Shown piece by piece: positions 1-6,450 of a stretch of 24,334 bases of DNA. Source of the stretch: a bacterium. Lineage in GTDB: Bacteria; Elusimicrobiota; Elusimicrobia; Elusimicrobiales; UBA9959. A program made the translations under genes and the position numbers. The stretch spans positions 1 through 24,334 of the forward strand of contig JAKAMO010000034.1 in the NCBI GenBank assembly GCA_021812825.1, read 5' to 3'. How positions within the stretch are numbered: position 1 is the stretch's first letter; every line of letters starts with the position of its first letter. The notes beneath the pieces were generated by a model that saw nothing but the letters and a program-made list of their open reading frames with translations, ran no database searches and was not told the origin of the DNA.

Positions 1-453
1 GGTACCGGCTTCTATCCCTCCCGCGCCGACGCCGTCCTCAAGGTCTACGACCCCGCCGGCGCCGAGCTGCTCTCTCTTTCCAGCCAGGCCAACGCGGTGG
101 AGTCCACCGCGGCCGCCTCGGCGGCCGAGGCGCTGGCCTCCGCCGCGGACATGCTGGCGCAGGAGGCGGCCGTCCGCACGGCGCGCCTGAACGACAAGCC
201 CGCGCCCGTGACGATCAAGGTCGTCGGCGTCGGGAGCCTCGACAGGCTGGAGCGGCTCAGGGACCAGCTGCAGGGACCCGAGCTTTCCGGCCTGCGCGTG
301 GAGAGCTTTTCCGACGGCAGCGCCGTCCTTTCGGCGGTGCCGGCCAGGAGCGACCTGCACGAGATGGCCAGCGCGCTGCTCCGCACCGACGCGATGGGCC
401 TCGAGCTGGAAGGGGTGGGGCCCGGGCAGGTACTCTTCTCCATTCCCAACTGA
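1..453 (+). CDS. C-terminal part of an unassigned envelope-type protein (5' truncated)
   Basis: The frame is open from the first base of the window to a TGA at 451-453, giving the last 150 residues of a longer protein whose start lies outside. A GTG at 97 could act as a start, but coding continues upstream of it in the same frame, so I treat the gene as truncated. The visible part has a beta-strand-like stretch, then an Ala-rich helical segment (about residues 31-60), then a small alpha/beta unit with the pattern V-T-I-K-V-V-G-V followed by alternating hydrophobic strands up to the C-terminus. That last unit resembles the small repeat domains of FlgT-like or LPP20-like envelope proteins, but I cannot assign a family. 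The next gene, a lipoprotein, starts 3 bases after the stop, so the two are probably co-transcribed and this protein probably works at the envelope too. Confidence 0.7.
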   Translation, partial: GTGFYPSRADAVLKVYDPAGAELLSLSSQANAVESTAAASAAEALASAADMLAQEAAVRTARLNDKPAPVTIKVVGVGSLDRLERLRDQLQGPELSGLRVESFSDGSAVLSAVPARSDLHEMASALLRTDAMGLELEGVGPGQVLFSIPN

Positions 454-456
454 CGC

Positions 457-1068
457 ATGAGGTTCAGGAACGCCGCCCTGCTTCTGTCCGCCGCCCTGCT
501 GGCCGCCTGCGCCGGCGGCGGAGGATATCTGGTGTCCCCTTCGCTCAGGGAGGCGGCCGACCTGCGCGTGGCGGTGCTGCCGTTCGACAATCAGACCACG
601 GACGTCAACGCCGACGAGATACTGCGCAAGCTGGCCGAAGAAGGATTCTCGAAACGCGGTTACGCCCCGCTGGCCGGGGAGGACGTGGACGCTAAGCTCT
701 CATCGCTCGGCATCTCCGAAGGCGGGCAGCTGCCGGCGGTTAAGCCGGAAGAACTGGGCAAAGCGCTGGGGACCGACCTGCTCTGCTACGGGGACGTGGA
801 GGATTTTACGTTCCAGAACCTGGGGTTCGTGGTGCGCAAGAACGTCAAGCTGCACCTGAAGCTAGTGTCGGCCTCCACCGGGGAGACGCTTTATGAGGGC
901 ACAGGCTCCGGCAAGGACGTAAAGGTCTATCTGGACAAGGAGCAGGCCAAGGCGGCCTTCGTTGAACAGCTGGCCGTGAAGCTGGTGCAGAACATTTTCA
1001 AGACCCCGCTGAAACGCGAGGCAGAGACGGCGGCGTGGAACGCGCTGGACCGCCTGCCCCGCCGGTAG
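457..1068 (+). CDS. Putative lipoprotein, GNA1162/DUF799-like
   Basis: 203 residues. The N-terminus is a lipoprotein signal (residues 1-17, hydrophobic core L-L-L-S-A-A-L) with lipobox L-A-A-C, so Cys18 should be lipidated. The mature part starts a TolB-like alpha/beta fold with V-A-V-L-P-F-D-N-Q-T near residue 38. A central segment follows in which an accessible 'G-T-D-L-L-C-Y-G-D-V' strand and a 'L-V-S-A-S-T-G-E-T-L-Y-E-G' hairpin match the layout of the DUF799/GNA1162 family (Neisseria NMB1162). Those proteins are surface or envelope lipoproteins found beside a CsgG-like gene, and here too a CsgG-family gene follows 19 bases downstream. The molecular role is not established, and accessory function for an envelope secretion or assembly complex is inference. 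The ATG follows the previous stop by 3 bases, consistent with an operon. Family assignment is by remembered pattern, not alignment. Confidence 0.72.
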   Translation: MRFRNAALLLSAALLAACAGGGGYLVSPSLREAADLRVAVLPFDNQTTDVNADEILRKLAEEGFSKRGYAPLAGEDVDAKLSSLGISEGGQLPAVKPEELGKALGTDLLCYGDVEDFTFQNLGFVVRKNVKLHLKLVSASTGETLYEGTGSGKDVKVYLDKEQAKAAFVEQLAVKLVQNIFKTPLKREAETAAWNALDRLPRR

Positions 1069-1087
1069 GGAGACAAGGAGGAATACT

Positions 1088-2023
1088 ATGAGGAAACTAA
1101 TGCTGCTCGCCGCCGCGGCCGTGCTGGCCGGCGCCTGCGCGCCTTCCAAGACGGTGAAGACCCAGCAGGCGCTGAGCGTCAACGAGACCAAGAAGGTCAA
1201 GTCCGACTTCACCGGGCCCAAGCGCCGCATCGGCGTGGTGGAGTTCGAGAACAAGTCCGCCTACGGGCAGGGCCGCCTCGGCGGCGCCGCTTCGGACATA
1301 CTTATAACCGAGCTGGTCAAGTCCGGCAAGTTCATCGTGGTGGAGCGCGACAAGCTCAACAAGATCATGGAGGAGCAGAAGCTCCAGTCCCAGGGAATGA
1401 CCGACCCGCAGACGGCGGCCAAGGTGGGCCAGATACTAGGCCTCGAGGCCATAGTGGTCGGCTCGGTGTCGCAGTTCGGCGTGAAGAAGGAAGGGTCCGA
1501 CTACCTGCTGACGCAGTCCAAGCGCCAGGTGGCCGACGTGACCGTGGACATACGCCTGATAGACGTGCAGAGCGGCCAGGTGATACTGGCCGATTCCGGC
1601 AAGGGCATGGCCAAGAGCACCAAGGCGTCCTTCCTCGGCATGGGGACCAAGGGCGGCTACGACGAGACCCTAGAGGGAGAGGCGCTGCGCGCCGCGGTGG
1701 TGCAGTTCGTCACGAACATCGCCAGCCAGCTAAACAAGAAGCCCTGGTCCTGCATGATAGCGGACGCCTCCGGCGACGAGATGTACCTCAACGCCGGCCA
1801 GGATTCCGGGGTGGAAGAGGGGCTGGACCTCGACTGCTACCACCAGGGCGCGGAGATACGCGACCCGCGCTCCAACCTGGTCATAGGCCACAGGGAGCAG
1901 TACATAGGCCGCGCCGAGGTGGACCGCTACTGCGGCGACTCCGGCGACTGCTCGATCGCGAAGCTGACCAAGGCCGCCGGGCCTTCCCCGAAGGCCGGCG
2001 ACATCTGCCGCCTGGCGAAATAG
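1088..2023 (+). CDS. CsgG-family lipoprotein
   Basis: 311 residues, ATG preceded by a good ribosome site (AAGGAGG, 1075-1081). Residues 1-16 form a lipoprotein signal ending A-G-A before Cys17, a slightly atypical lipobox. The CsgG core is clear: R-I-G-V-V-E-F-E-N-K-S near 47, then L-I-T-E-L-V-K-S-G-K-F-I-V-V-E-R-D-K-L near 72, A-K-V-G-Q-I-L-G-L-E-A-I-V-V-G-S-V near 110, and V-D-I-R-L-I-D-V-Q-S-G-Q-V near 148. CsgG in enteric bacteria is a nonameric outer-membrane export channel for curli. Many homologues outside curli operons have unknown cargo, and no curli subunit gene is visible here. The C-terminal 90 residues (Cys-containing, after about residue 220) extend beyond the classic core. It is the last gene of the plus-strand group before the terminator at 2096-2130. 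Confidence 0.85.
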   Translation: MRKLMLLAAAAVLAGACAPSKTVKTQQALSVNETKKVKSDFTGPKRRIGVVEFENKSAYGQGRLGGAASDILITELVKSGKFIVVERDKLNKIMEEQKLQSQGMTDPQTAAKVGQILGLEAIVVGSVSQFGVKKEGSDYLLTQSKRQVADVTVDIRLIDVQSGQVILADSGKGMAKSTKASFLGMGTKGGYDETLEGEALRAAVVQFVTNIASQLNKKPWSCMIADASGDEMYLNAGQDSGVEEGLDLDCYHQGAEIRDPRSNLVIGHREQYIGRAEVDRYCGDSGDCSIAKLTKAAGPSPKAGDICRLAK

Positions 2024-2095
2024 CGGTTCCCGGACCGCCCCGTCAGGCGATCGCTGAAAAGTCCTATCAGTCTTTGGCCTATCGCATCTCAACCC

Positions 2096-2130
2096 AAAAC
2101 AAAGCCCCGCATAATGCGGGGCTTTGTTTT
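2096..2130. terminator. Bidirectional intrinsic terminator
   Basis: A perfect 15-bp stem (2096-2110 with 2116-2130) closes a 5-base loop. Its GC core is flanked by AAAAC on the left and GTTTT on the right, so it has a U-tract when read on either strand. It lies between the stop of the CsgG-family gene and the stop of the convergent beta-barrel gene, whose TAA (on the minus strand) starts within the last base of the stem. Confidence 0.9.
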
Positions 2131-2882
2131 TAGAACCTTGCTTTCACTCCTCCCAGGGTCTGGGAATAGTACATGGTAATGCGACCGCCGTCACCGCCAA
2201 GCCTCATTTTCTGGTAATTATATTCTATAAACAAGGCCAGGTTTTTATGAACGGCCGCATCTATTCCGAGACCGCTTTTAAAGCACGGGCCCTTATTTTT
2301 CCAGCTTTCTTTGACAGTATTGAACAGCACTCCGTCTTCCCATTCTCTCACGGAATAACTTTCCGAAAGGAAAGCCCTTCCTATGCCGCCAAAAACATAA
2401 GGCGAGAAAGAAATCTTTTTCAGGATAATCGGAACTCTGACCTTCAAATTCGCGGAATAGTTGGAAATACCCACCTCGTCACTCCACTGATATTTCTCGT
2501 GGTAAAGGCCGACCATATACTCTCCGCTCTCGCTTTTTCCGAAGCTATTAGCTTCGGAATATTCTCCCTGAACTTCCACGTATTTATTCAGAGAATAGCC
2601 GGCTCTCAGCACTAATGCAGAGCTGTTATGAAGTTCGGATTTGCCGTTTTGAACGATTCCGAACCCATAAGCATTTCCGAATCCGAGCAGGATGCTTAGT
2701 TTTGAATCCTTTTCAGCCGCCACGGTTTCCTTGTGTGCTTCGTCGGGAAGATGGGCGTTTTTAAGGAAGTCATGGAACTCAGCGTCGCTTAACGTCTGCA
2801 AAGGAGTCTCCTGCCCGTTCCCCTTGAGGGTGAAGACCAGAGGGAGTGCGAACATCAGTATAACTACCCGTAGCTTATTCAT
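2130..2882 (-). CDS. Outer-membrane beta-barrel protein
   Basis: 250 residues with a signal peptide of about 24 residues (hydrophobic core V-V-I-L-M-F-A-L-P-L-V-F, then Q-E). A short charged segment (about 25-60) is followed by alternating amphipathic strands rich in Tyr, Phe, Gly and Ser (for example Y-S-L-N-K-Y-V-E-V-Q-G-E-Y and F-S-P-Y-V-F-G-G-I-G-R-A-F). The chain ends in K-A-R-F, and the final Phe is the usual signal for barrel assembly by BamA. The layout fits the porin-like 'OMP_b-brl' superfamily of 8-stranded barrels. Ligand and function are unknown. It is the last of three minus-strand envelope genes, separated from its upstream neighbour by a hairpin at 2928-2963, so it may have its own promoter. 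No clear Shine-Dalgarno precedes the ATG. Confidence 0.75.
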   Translation of the reverse strand: MNKLRVVILMFALPLVFTLKGNGQETPLQTLSDAEFHDFLKNAHLPDEAHKETVAAEKDSKLSILLGFGNAYGFGIVQNGKSELHNSSALVLRAGYSLNKYVEVQGEYSEANSFGKSESGEYMVGLYHEKYQWSDEVGISNYSANLKVRVPIILKKISFSPYVFGGIGRAFLSESYSVREWEDGVLFNTVKESWKNKGPCFKSGLGIDAAVHKNLALFIEYNYQKMRLGGDGGRITMYYSQTLGGVKARF

Positions 2883-2927
2883 GATTGCTCATAAAAATCA
2901 GGACTGCCGTGAGGACAACGTATAACA

Positions 2928-2963
2928 AACTCCCTCCCGGGGCTTTAAACCGGCGAGGGAGTT
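2928..2963 (-). terminator. Hairpin, probable terminator of the 2995-3690 gene
   Basis: A 9-bp perfect outer stem (2928-2936 with 2955-2963) and a 4-bp inner stem (2937-2940 with 2950-2953) are separated by one bulged base. On the minus strand it follows the stop of the upstream beta-barrel gene by about 30 bases and is followed by a short T-rich stretch (GTTTGTTAT). The tract is weak, so some read-through into the next gene is possible. Confidence 0.55.
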
Positions 2964-2994
2964 CGTTCTGTGTGCTGAATTGCCAGGATCAGGT

Positions 2995-3690
2995 CTATTT
3001 GCCGAATTTCCAGCCAAGCATGATCGTGGCGTTCGCGCTCTGGTTGTTCTTGATGTCCCACTTGATGCCAAGCGTATCGGTTATTGTTTTCTTGGCTACA
3101 ATGTTTTGCCAGCGAACTCCAAGCCCGGCTACGATAGAATCGGTGAGATTCCCTTCAACACCGGCTCCTAAGGTTAAGGCGGCGCCTGAAATGCTGGTAT
3201 CGTAATTGTCGCGCCATTCCGTGGTAAGAGTATCGCTCCAGACTCCGCTGTTGATCGGCTTGGTTTTCGCGGAAATGTCCGTTTTGCCATATCCCGCGCC
3301 GGCTAAGAGATAAGGATAAAATCTTTTTTCCGGGGTCAATATGCAGCGCACGACCGCCTGCATGGTCACAGCCGAAGCGCTGTTCTGTATTTTGGCCGCG
3401 TGGGACAAAATTTCATGATCCTGGCCCTTGAAAGATGAACTGGCAAATTCCGCGCCGATTCCCCAGGCAGGGGAAAATTGATAGATATACTGTCCGCCTA
3501 TGGCCAGACCGCTTTTTACGGCGGTTTCATTTTTTCCGCCGAGGTCGGTCATGTCCGTTTTGGTAATCGGAATCGCGGCTCCGGCATTGATGTTAATGAA
3601 CTGCTGTCCTTTTTTTACCTCAGCGCGTCCTATATTTGCACAACTAATTATTGCGATTCCCATAAGAACCGAAGTAATGCTCTTTTTCAT
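2995..3690 (-). CDS. Outer-membrane beta-barrel protein
   Basis: 231 residues. The signal peptide is about residues 1-23 (K-K at the N-terminus, core V-L-M-G-I-A-I-I-S, cleavage near G-R-A before E). The mature protein has repeated amphipathic strands with Gly/Ala turns: F-I-N-I-N-A-G-A-A-I-P-I, A-I-G-G-Q-Y-I-Y-Q-F, F-Y-P-Y-L-L-A-G-A-G-Y-G, and L-T-L-G-A-G-V-E-G. The last strand is A-T-I-M-L-G-W-K-F-G-K. This is the pattern of small 8-stranded OmpW/OmpX-like barrels. It shares style and length with the 2130-2882 product, but I see no strong sequence identity. A GGAGAGG ribosome site lies just upstream. It sits 63 bases downstream of the small lipoprotein gene, probably in one transcript with it. 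Function is unknown. Confidence 0.75.
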   Translation of the reverse strand: MKKSITSVLMGIAIISCANIGRAEVKKGQQFININAGAAIPITKTDMTDLGGKNETAVKSGLAIGGQYIYQFSPAWGIGAEFASSSFKGQDHEILSHAAKIQNSASAVTMQAVVRCILTPEKRFYPYLLAGAGYGKTDISAKTKPINSGVWSDTLTTEWRDNYDTSISGAALTLGAGVEGNLTDSIVAGLGVRWQNIVAKKTITDTLGIKWDIKNNQSANATIMLGWKFGK

Positions 3691-3753
3691 TTTGTTCCTC
3701 TCCTGCTATTTGTTCGGCGCTTCTTGTCTTCTCGGTCGGTTTCTATTCCGAAC

Positions 3754-4176
3754 CTAGTTCGTTATTGTCTTATTCAGCGCGTTTTTGAATTCCGCAATTC
3801 GCTTATCCGCTGCTTCCTGCCCGCCGCTTCCTAAATTGCCGGAGAGAGTGATATTGATGTTGAGTGTTTTATTGTCTTCACCGACAGTTATGTTGATGGT
3901 AGCGCTGCTGTATTTCCCCAACAGAAGTCCGGAACCCATTGAAGACTGTGAGGCGAAACTGACATTCCTGAATTGCCTGTTAAGCCCGGAAACGCGGTAT
4001 CCTAAGGATTTTGCGGTTTTTGAAAGGACATCAAAGATATCGGTCCTGGGGGCTGGAAGTACAATCGTGTCCGCGCCCTGGAAAGTCTTGGTGCTGCTAA
4101 AGTGTCCGGGTGCTAGCAAGCAGCCGCACAGCCCAGCCATCGCCATTATTAAAGCGCCCATCGTTAATTTCTTCAT
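3754..4176 (-). CDS. Small lipoprotein of unknown function
   Basis: 140 residues. The N-terminus is a signal sequence ending L-C-G-C, so lipidation at Cys19 is likely (Cys17 is less good). The mature part has a helix-like region (about 45-60, I-F-D-V-L-S-K-T-A-K-S-L-G-Y), then beta-strands including S-A-T-I-N-I-T-V-G and T-L-N-I-N-I-T-L-S-G-N-L-G, and a C-terminal amphipathic helix. That order resembles small envelope lipoproteins with a single alpha/beta domain; I cannot name a family. It is first in the minus-strand envelope group and divergent from the XRE regulator. A promoter at 4215-4244 and a palindrome at 4240-4257 lie upstream, so it is the best candidate target of that regulator. 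Confidence 0.7.
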   Translation of the reverse strand: MKKLTMGALIMAMAGLCGCLLAPGHFSSTKTFQGADTIVLPAPRTDIFDVLSKTAKSLGYRVSGLNRQFRNVSFASQSSMGSGLLLGKYSSATINITVGEDNKTLNINITLSGNLGSGGQEAADKRIAEFKNALNKTITN

Positions 4177-4214
4177 TTTTCCTCCCGTGCTTGTCCGATT
4201 CCTAACTACAGGGT

Positions 4215-4244
4215 TTTATACTAATAACTACAACTATAAGTCAA
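4215..4244 (-). promoter_or_regulatory. Sigma-70-like promoter of the lipoprotein/barrel group
   Basis: On the minus strand TTGACT (4239-4244) and TATAAA (4215-4220) are separated by 18 bases in an AT-rich spacer. The predicted start of transcription is near 4208, about 30 bases before the lipoprotein ATG at 4176. The -35 box overlaps the palindrome at 4240-4257. Confidence 0.65.
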
Positions 4245-4257
4245 TAATAATATTGAC
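4240..4257. promoter_or_regulatory. Palindromic candidate operator for the XRE regulator
   Basis: A perfect inverted repeat GTCAATA-ATAA-TATTGAC (7-bp arms, 4-bp spacer) sits in the 160-bp gap between the divergent lipoprotein and XRE genes. It overlaps the lipoprotein promoter's -35 box. It also covers a possible -10 (TAATAT, 4248-4253) for the XRE gene. Size and symmetry suit a dimeric XRE/Cro-type repressor controlling both directions; binding is inferred. Confidence 0.6.
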
Positions 4258-4336
4258 CTGCAAATTATGTCCGCCGCCAACTCTTCTCTTCTACAATTAC
4301 TTGCTGCCGGGACGGCAATAAAAGGCGGAGGTTCTG

Positions 4337-4699
4337 ATGCGCAAGGACATACATTCAATCGTGGGGAACCGGATACGGGAAGAACGCCAAAGGGCCGGAC
4401 TTACCATGGAAAAACTTGCCGAGCTGGCAGGGATCAGCACGAGTTTTGTCGCCTATATTGAGACCAAGGGGAAAAAGGCCAGCTTGGAAACCATCGAGAA
4501 GATCTCCAATGCGCTAAGGCTCCCGGTGGCGGATCTCTTCCGGACAATGCCTGCGCCAGAGAAAGATTACATTTATAACGCCGCCCAAAGCTTCGCCCAA
4601 CTGATCAGGGACAAAAGCCAGGATGAGATCCGCGCCGCCCTGGATGTGGCAAAAACGACTTTAAACAGCATCTCGGGCGCGAAGGGAAAGCGGAAGTAA
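4337..4699 (+). CDS. XRE-family helix-turn-helix transcriptional regulator
   Basis: 120 residues. An HTH_3-type domain covers about residues 8-65: R-I-R-E-E-R-Q-R-A-G-L-T-M-E-K-L-A-E-L-A-G-I-S, then S-F-V-A-Y-I-E as the recognition region, then T-I-E-K-I-S-N-A-L-R-L-P-V-A-D-L-F. A helical C-terminal part (about 75-110) may mediate dimerisation, and the end is basic (K-G-K-R-K). There is no peptidase or sensor domain. A GGAGG site (4327-4331) supports the ATG. It is divergent from the secreted-protein group, with a palindrome between them, so it probably represses that group and itself. Its composition is less AT-rich than the barrel genes. Confidence 0.88.
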   Translation: MRKDIHSIVGNRIREERQRAGLTMEKLAELAGISTSFVAYIETKGKKASLETIEKISNALRLPVADLFRTMPAPEKDYIYNAAQSFAQLIRDKSQDEIRAALDVAKTTLNSISGAKGKRK

Positions 4700-4737
4700 C
4701 GCCGCTTATACAATTCCTGAAAAACTGTCTTTGTCAT

Positions 4738-4852
4738 CCCGGCAAGTCGTCTTGCCGGGCGGACCGCTTTGTATGCGGCAACTGGAGGAGGGAAGGCTTT
4801 TGCGGAAACTCCATGCCGGACTGCCGCCGGAATGTCTGCGGTGGCATGGAGT
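4738..4852. other. Structured intergenic element, possibly a REP/MITE-like repeat
   Basis: The 235-base gap between the XRE and TPR genes contains a cluster of inverted repeats: a 9-bp stem with 4-base loop (4738-4746 with 4751-4759), a small CCGC/GCGG hairpin (4764-4767 with 4775-4778), and a 10-bp stem (4808-4817 with 4843-4852) enclosing a further CCGC/GCGG pair. No T-tract follows, so it is not a standard terminator. It is locally GC-rich inside an AT-rich block and has no coding potential. The arrangement resembles a dispersed palindromic repeat, but only one copy is in this window. Confidence 0.4.
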
Positions 4853-4896
4853 GGATACGTCGGGCTAGTCTTGAATGCAAATCTCGAAGCAAGCAT

Positions 4897-4924
4897 TTGC
4901 GGATTCAAAAAATAGTGTTATAAT
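4897..4924 (+). promoter_or_regulatory. Promoter of the TPR gene, giving a near-leaderless mRNA
   Basis: TTGCGG (4897-4902) is followed after 16 bases by a perfect TATAAT (4919-4924), itself preceded by TGT, which makes an extended -10. Transcription would start near 4931-4933, only a few bases before the ATG at 4935. No Shine-Dalgarno is present. This decides against the in-frame ATG at 4875, which lies upstream of the promoter. Confidence 0.72.
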
Positions 4925-4934
4925 ATCCCGCGAT

Positions 4935-5861
4935 ATGAAAACACTTGTTTGGGTTGCGATATTTATTTCGACACATATAGTATTCGCGGGGGCGCAGCCG
5001 AATATCGATAGTTCGACGGTGCCGGCGACCCGCCAGGGGCTTTCCACCTCGGTCCAGGGTGTGGATGAAACAGGATATATTTCCGCGTCAGAATTCGAGC
5101 AGATCCTAAATGACGCCGAGAATACATTTAAGAAGGCAAAACCTGGCGGCGGGAATAAGTTTATAGATATCACGGTCGGGATGATTTCAAAAAAAGTCCG
5201 TGAGAATATAAAATTCAGTGATTATGTCCGGACCCATCCTGATCAGGCTATAAGGATCCTTGATAAAGAAATCGAGTTGAACGGGAATAACATAGACGCG
5301 CGCAATTGGAGGGCGACGGCTTATCGGGAAAAATGCGCGGGGTTTAATGCGAAATGGGGCGTGAATCCCGAAAAGAAAGTGTTTTGTGAGAATGCGCTGA
5401 AAGACTTCGGTAAAGTCGCCGAACTGTCCACAAAAGATACGATGGGGCCCGGCTACACTCCTTTAAAATCGGAGGCGTACCGGCAGCAGGGTATGCTTTA
5501 CGAGAAGATGGGAGAACAGGAGAAAGCATTGACAGCATATGCAACAGGGTTGCAATTTGTGAAACCCGGGTTCGGGAACTTCCTGTATCACAATAGATCT
5601 TCGTTGTTGATTGAAATGGGGAAATATGAGGAAGCCGTAACGGATCTTAAATCTTTTCTAAACGCCCATGTCGAAAAATATAGCAAGAAGGTGCTTGCTT
5701 TTTCTCCATGCAAGCATCTTTTTGAGAAAGGATATTTCGTGGACGGCTGTCCCGATAAGGAAATACTGCAAAAGAATGATTATCACTCATACAATAAATT
5801 GGTGTCGGAAGAAATGAGGAAGCACGACGAGGAAATGAAGAAGCAGCGGGAGGGAAAATGA
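4935..5861 (+). CDS. Secreted TPR-repeat protein
   Basis: 308 residues from ATG 4935. This start is chosen because it begins a signal peptide (M-K-T-L-V-W-V-A-I-F-I, cleavage near A-G-A-Q at about 20) and follows the promoter directly; an in-frame ATG at 4875 would add 20 residues with no signal character. Helical TPR-like units occur at about 96-130 (H-P-D-Q-A-I-R-I-L-D-K-E-I), 178-212 (A-Y-R-Q-Q-G-M-L-Y-E-K-M-G-E-Q-E-K-A-L) and 216-248 (E-M-G-K-Y-E-E-A-V-T-D-L). Four Cys residues (134, 151, 259, 272) could form disulphides. The C-terminus is a charged helix rich in Glu and Lys. TPRs bind other proteins, and the likely partner is the Cys-rich secreted protein encoded next, whose ATG overlaps this stop. 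Function beyond periplasmic protein binding is unknown. Confidence 0.75.
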   Translation: MKTLVWVAIFISTHIVFAGAQPNIDSSTVPATRQGLSTSVQGVDETGYISASEFEQILNDAENTFKKAKPGGGNKFIDITVGMISKKVRENIKFSDYVRTHPDQAIRILDKEIELNGNNIDARNWRATAYREKCAGFNAKWGVNPEKKVFCENALKDFGKVAELSTKDTMGPGYTPLKSEAYRQQGMLYEKMGEQEKALTAYATGLQFVKPGFGNFLYHNRSSLLIEMGKYEEAVTDLKSFLNAHVEKYSKKVLAFSPCKHLFEKGYFVDGCPDKEILQKNDYHSYNKLVSEEMRKHDEEMKKQREGK

Positions 5862-6247
5862 AACTACTAAAGTCTGGCCTTATATTCGCCGTCTGCATGG
5901 GCGGTTTGACGTTGCTTCACTCTGAGTGCATAGATGAAACCACCACTACGACCTATGGAGAGGAGATGGGGTATACGGTATGTGATACATACCATGATGG
6001 GAATTGCATTGATTTCCATTGTGTCCTGAACGATTATTCAGACGATAGCGTGATTTGTCATCGGTCAGCAGATATAAAGGAATGTAAAAATTGGGACGTA
6101 GATACGACGAATTCTGATCCCAGGCCGACTGAAGAGGTGTGCTGTAAATTTGATATTACGGATGCGTCATGCGAAGATACATGTACAACCCGTACAGTAG
6201 GGTATAAGAAAGTTCATCGTGAATGTACGTCTCTGGTTTATAATTAA
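5858..6247 (+). CDS. Small Cys-rich secreted protein of unknown function
   Basis: 129 residues. The ATG overlaps the stop of the TPR gene in ATGA (5858-5861), which implies translational coupling; a purine-rich GGGAGGG lies just before. A signal peptide covers about residues 1-22 (K-L-L-K-S-G-L-I-F-A-V-C-M-G-G-L). The mature part is acidic, Thr-rich and has 11 Cys residues (24, 42, 50, 55, 67, 76, 95, 96, 105, 109, 123). That is far more than any neighbour and implies a disulphide-stabilised fold. Cys24 might also be a lipidation site, but H-S-E-C is a poor lipobox. No homologous family is recognised. A terminator follows at 6276-6315, so the TPR and Cys-rich genes form a two-gene operon. Confidence 0.68.
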   Translation: MKLLKSGLIFAVCMGGLTLLHSECIDETTTTTYGEEMGYTVCDTYHDGNCIDFHCVLNDYSDDSVICHRSADIKECKNWDVDTTNSDPRPTEEVCCKFDITDASCEDTCTTRTVGYKKVHRECTSLVYN

Positions 6248-6275
6248 CAAGATATAAAAGCATATCTGTTAACAA

Positions 6276-6315
6276 AAAGGGCCGGCTGCCTGATGTTCAA
6301 GGCAACTGGCCCTTT
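6276..6315 (+). terminator. Intrinsic terminator after the Cys-rich gene
   Basis: An 8-bp stem AAAGGGCC (6276-6283) with GGCCCTTT (6308-6315) and an inner 4-bp stem (6287-6290 with 6301-6304) form an imperfect hairpin, followed by TCTGTTT. A-rich sequence precedes it. It ends the TPR/Cys-rich operon and marks the return to GC-rich DNA. Confidence 0.7.
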
Positions 6316-6418
6316 CTGTTTGGGCCATCCCAAAGAAATTCCCCGATCTTCGTCTTTCCGCGCGCGCTAATTCGATGTAAATACTTTTTCTTCCCGACAC
6401 GCCCTTGACGGGTTCGCC

Positions 6419-6427
6419 TGCTAGGAT
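6419..6427 (+). promoter_or_regulatory. Extended -10 promoter of comM
   Basis: TGC followed by TAGGAT (6422-6427) matches the TGnTARRAT pattern seen before other genes here. Transcription would start near 6434, and the comM ATG is at 6451. A TTGACG at 6405-6410 is only 11 bases away, too close for a normal -35, so the extended -10 would carry recognition. Confidence 0.5.
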
Positions 6428-6450
6428 ATCCGTGGGTAAAGGGGGGACTG

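Larger units (their letters stand above)
2131..6275. other. AT-richer accessory block between two terminators
   Basis: From about 2131 to 6275 the base composition drops clearly below the GC-rich DNA on both sides: runs of A and T are common, and codons such as AAA, TTT, ATA and GAA replace the G/C-ending codons of the flanks. Bounded by the terminators at 2096-2130 and 6276-6315, it carries six genes: two beta-barrel proteins, two other secreted proteins and a small lipoprotein, plus one XRE regulator. I see no integrase, transposase, tRNA or direct-repeat junction, so transfer is inferred from composition and gene type only. Confidence 0.6.

Noticed and set aside
2124..2615. Plus-strand frame of 163 codons opposite the first beta-barrel gene
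   Set aside because: The minus-strand frame has a signal peptide, barrel strands and terminal Phe; the plus-strand one has none of these and starts inside the terminator.
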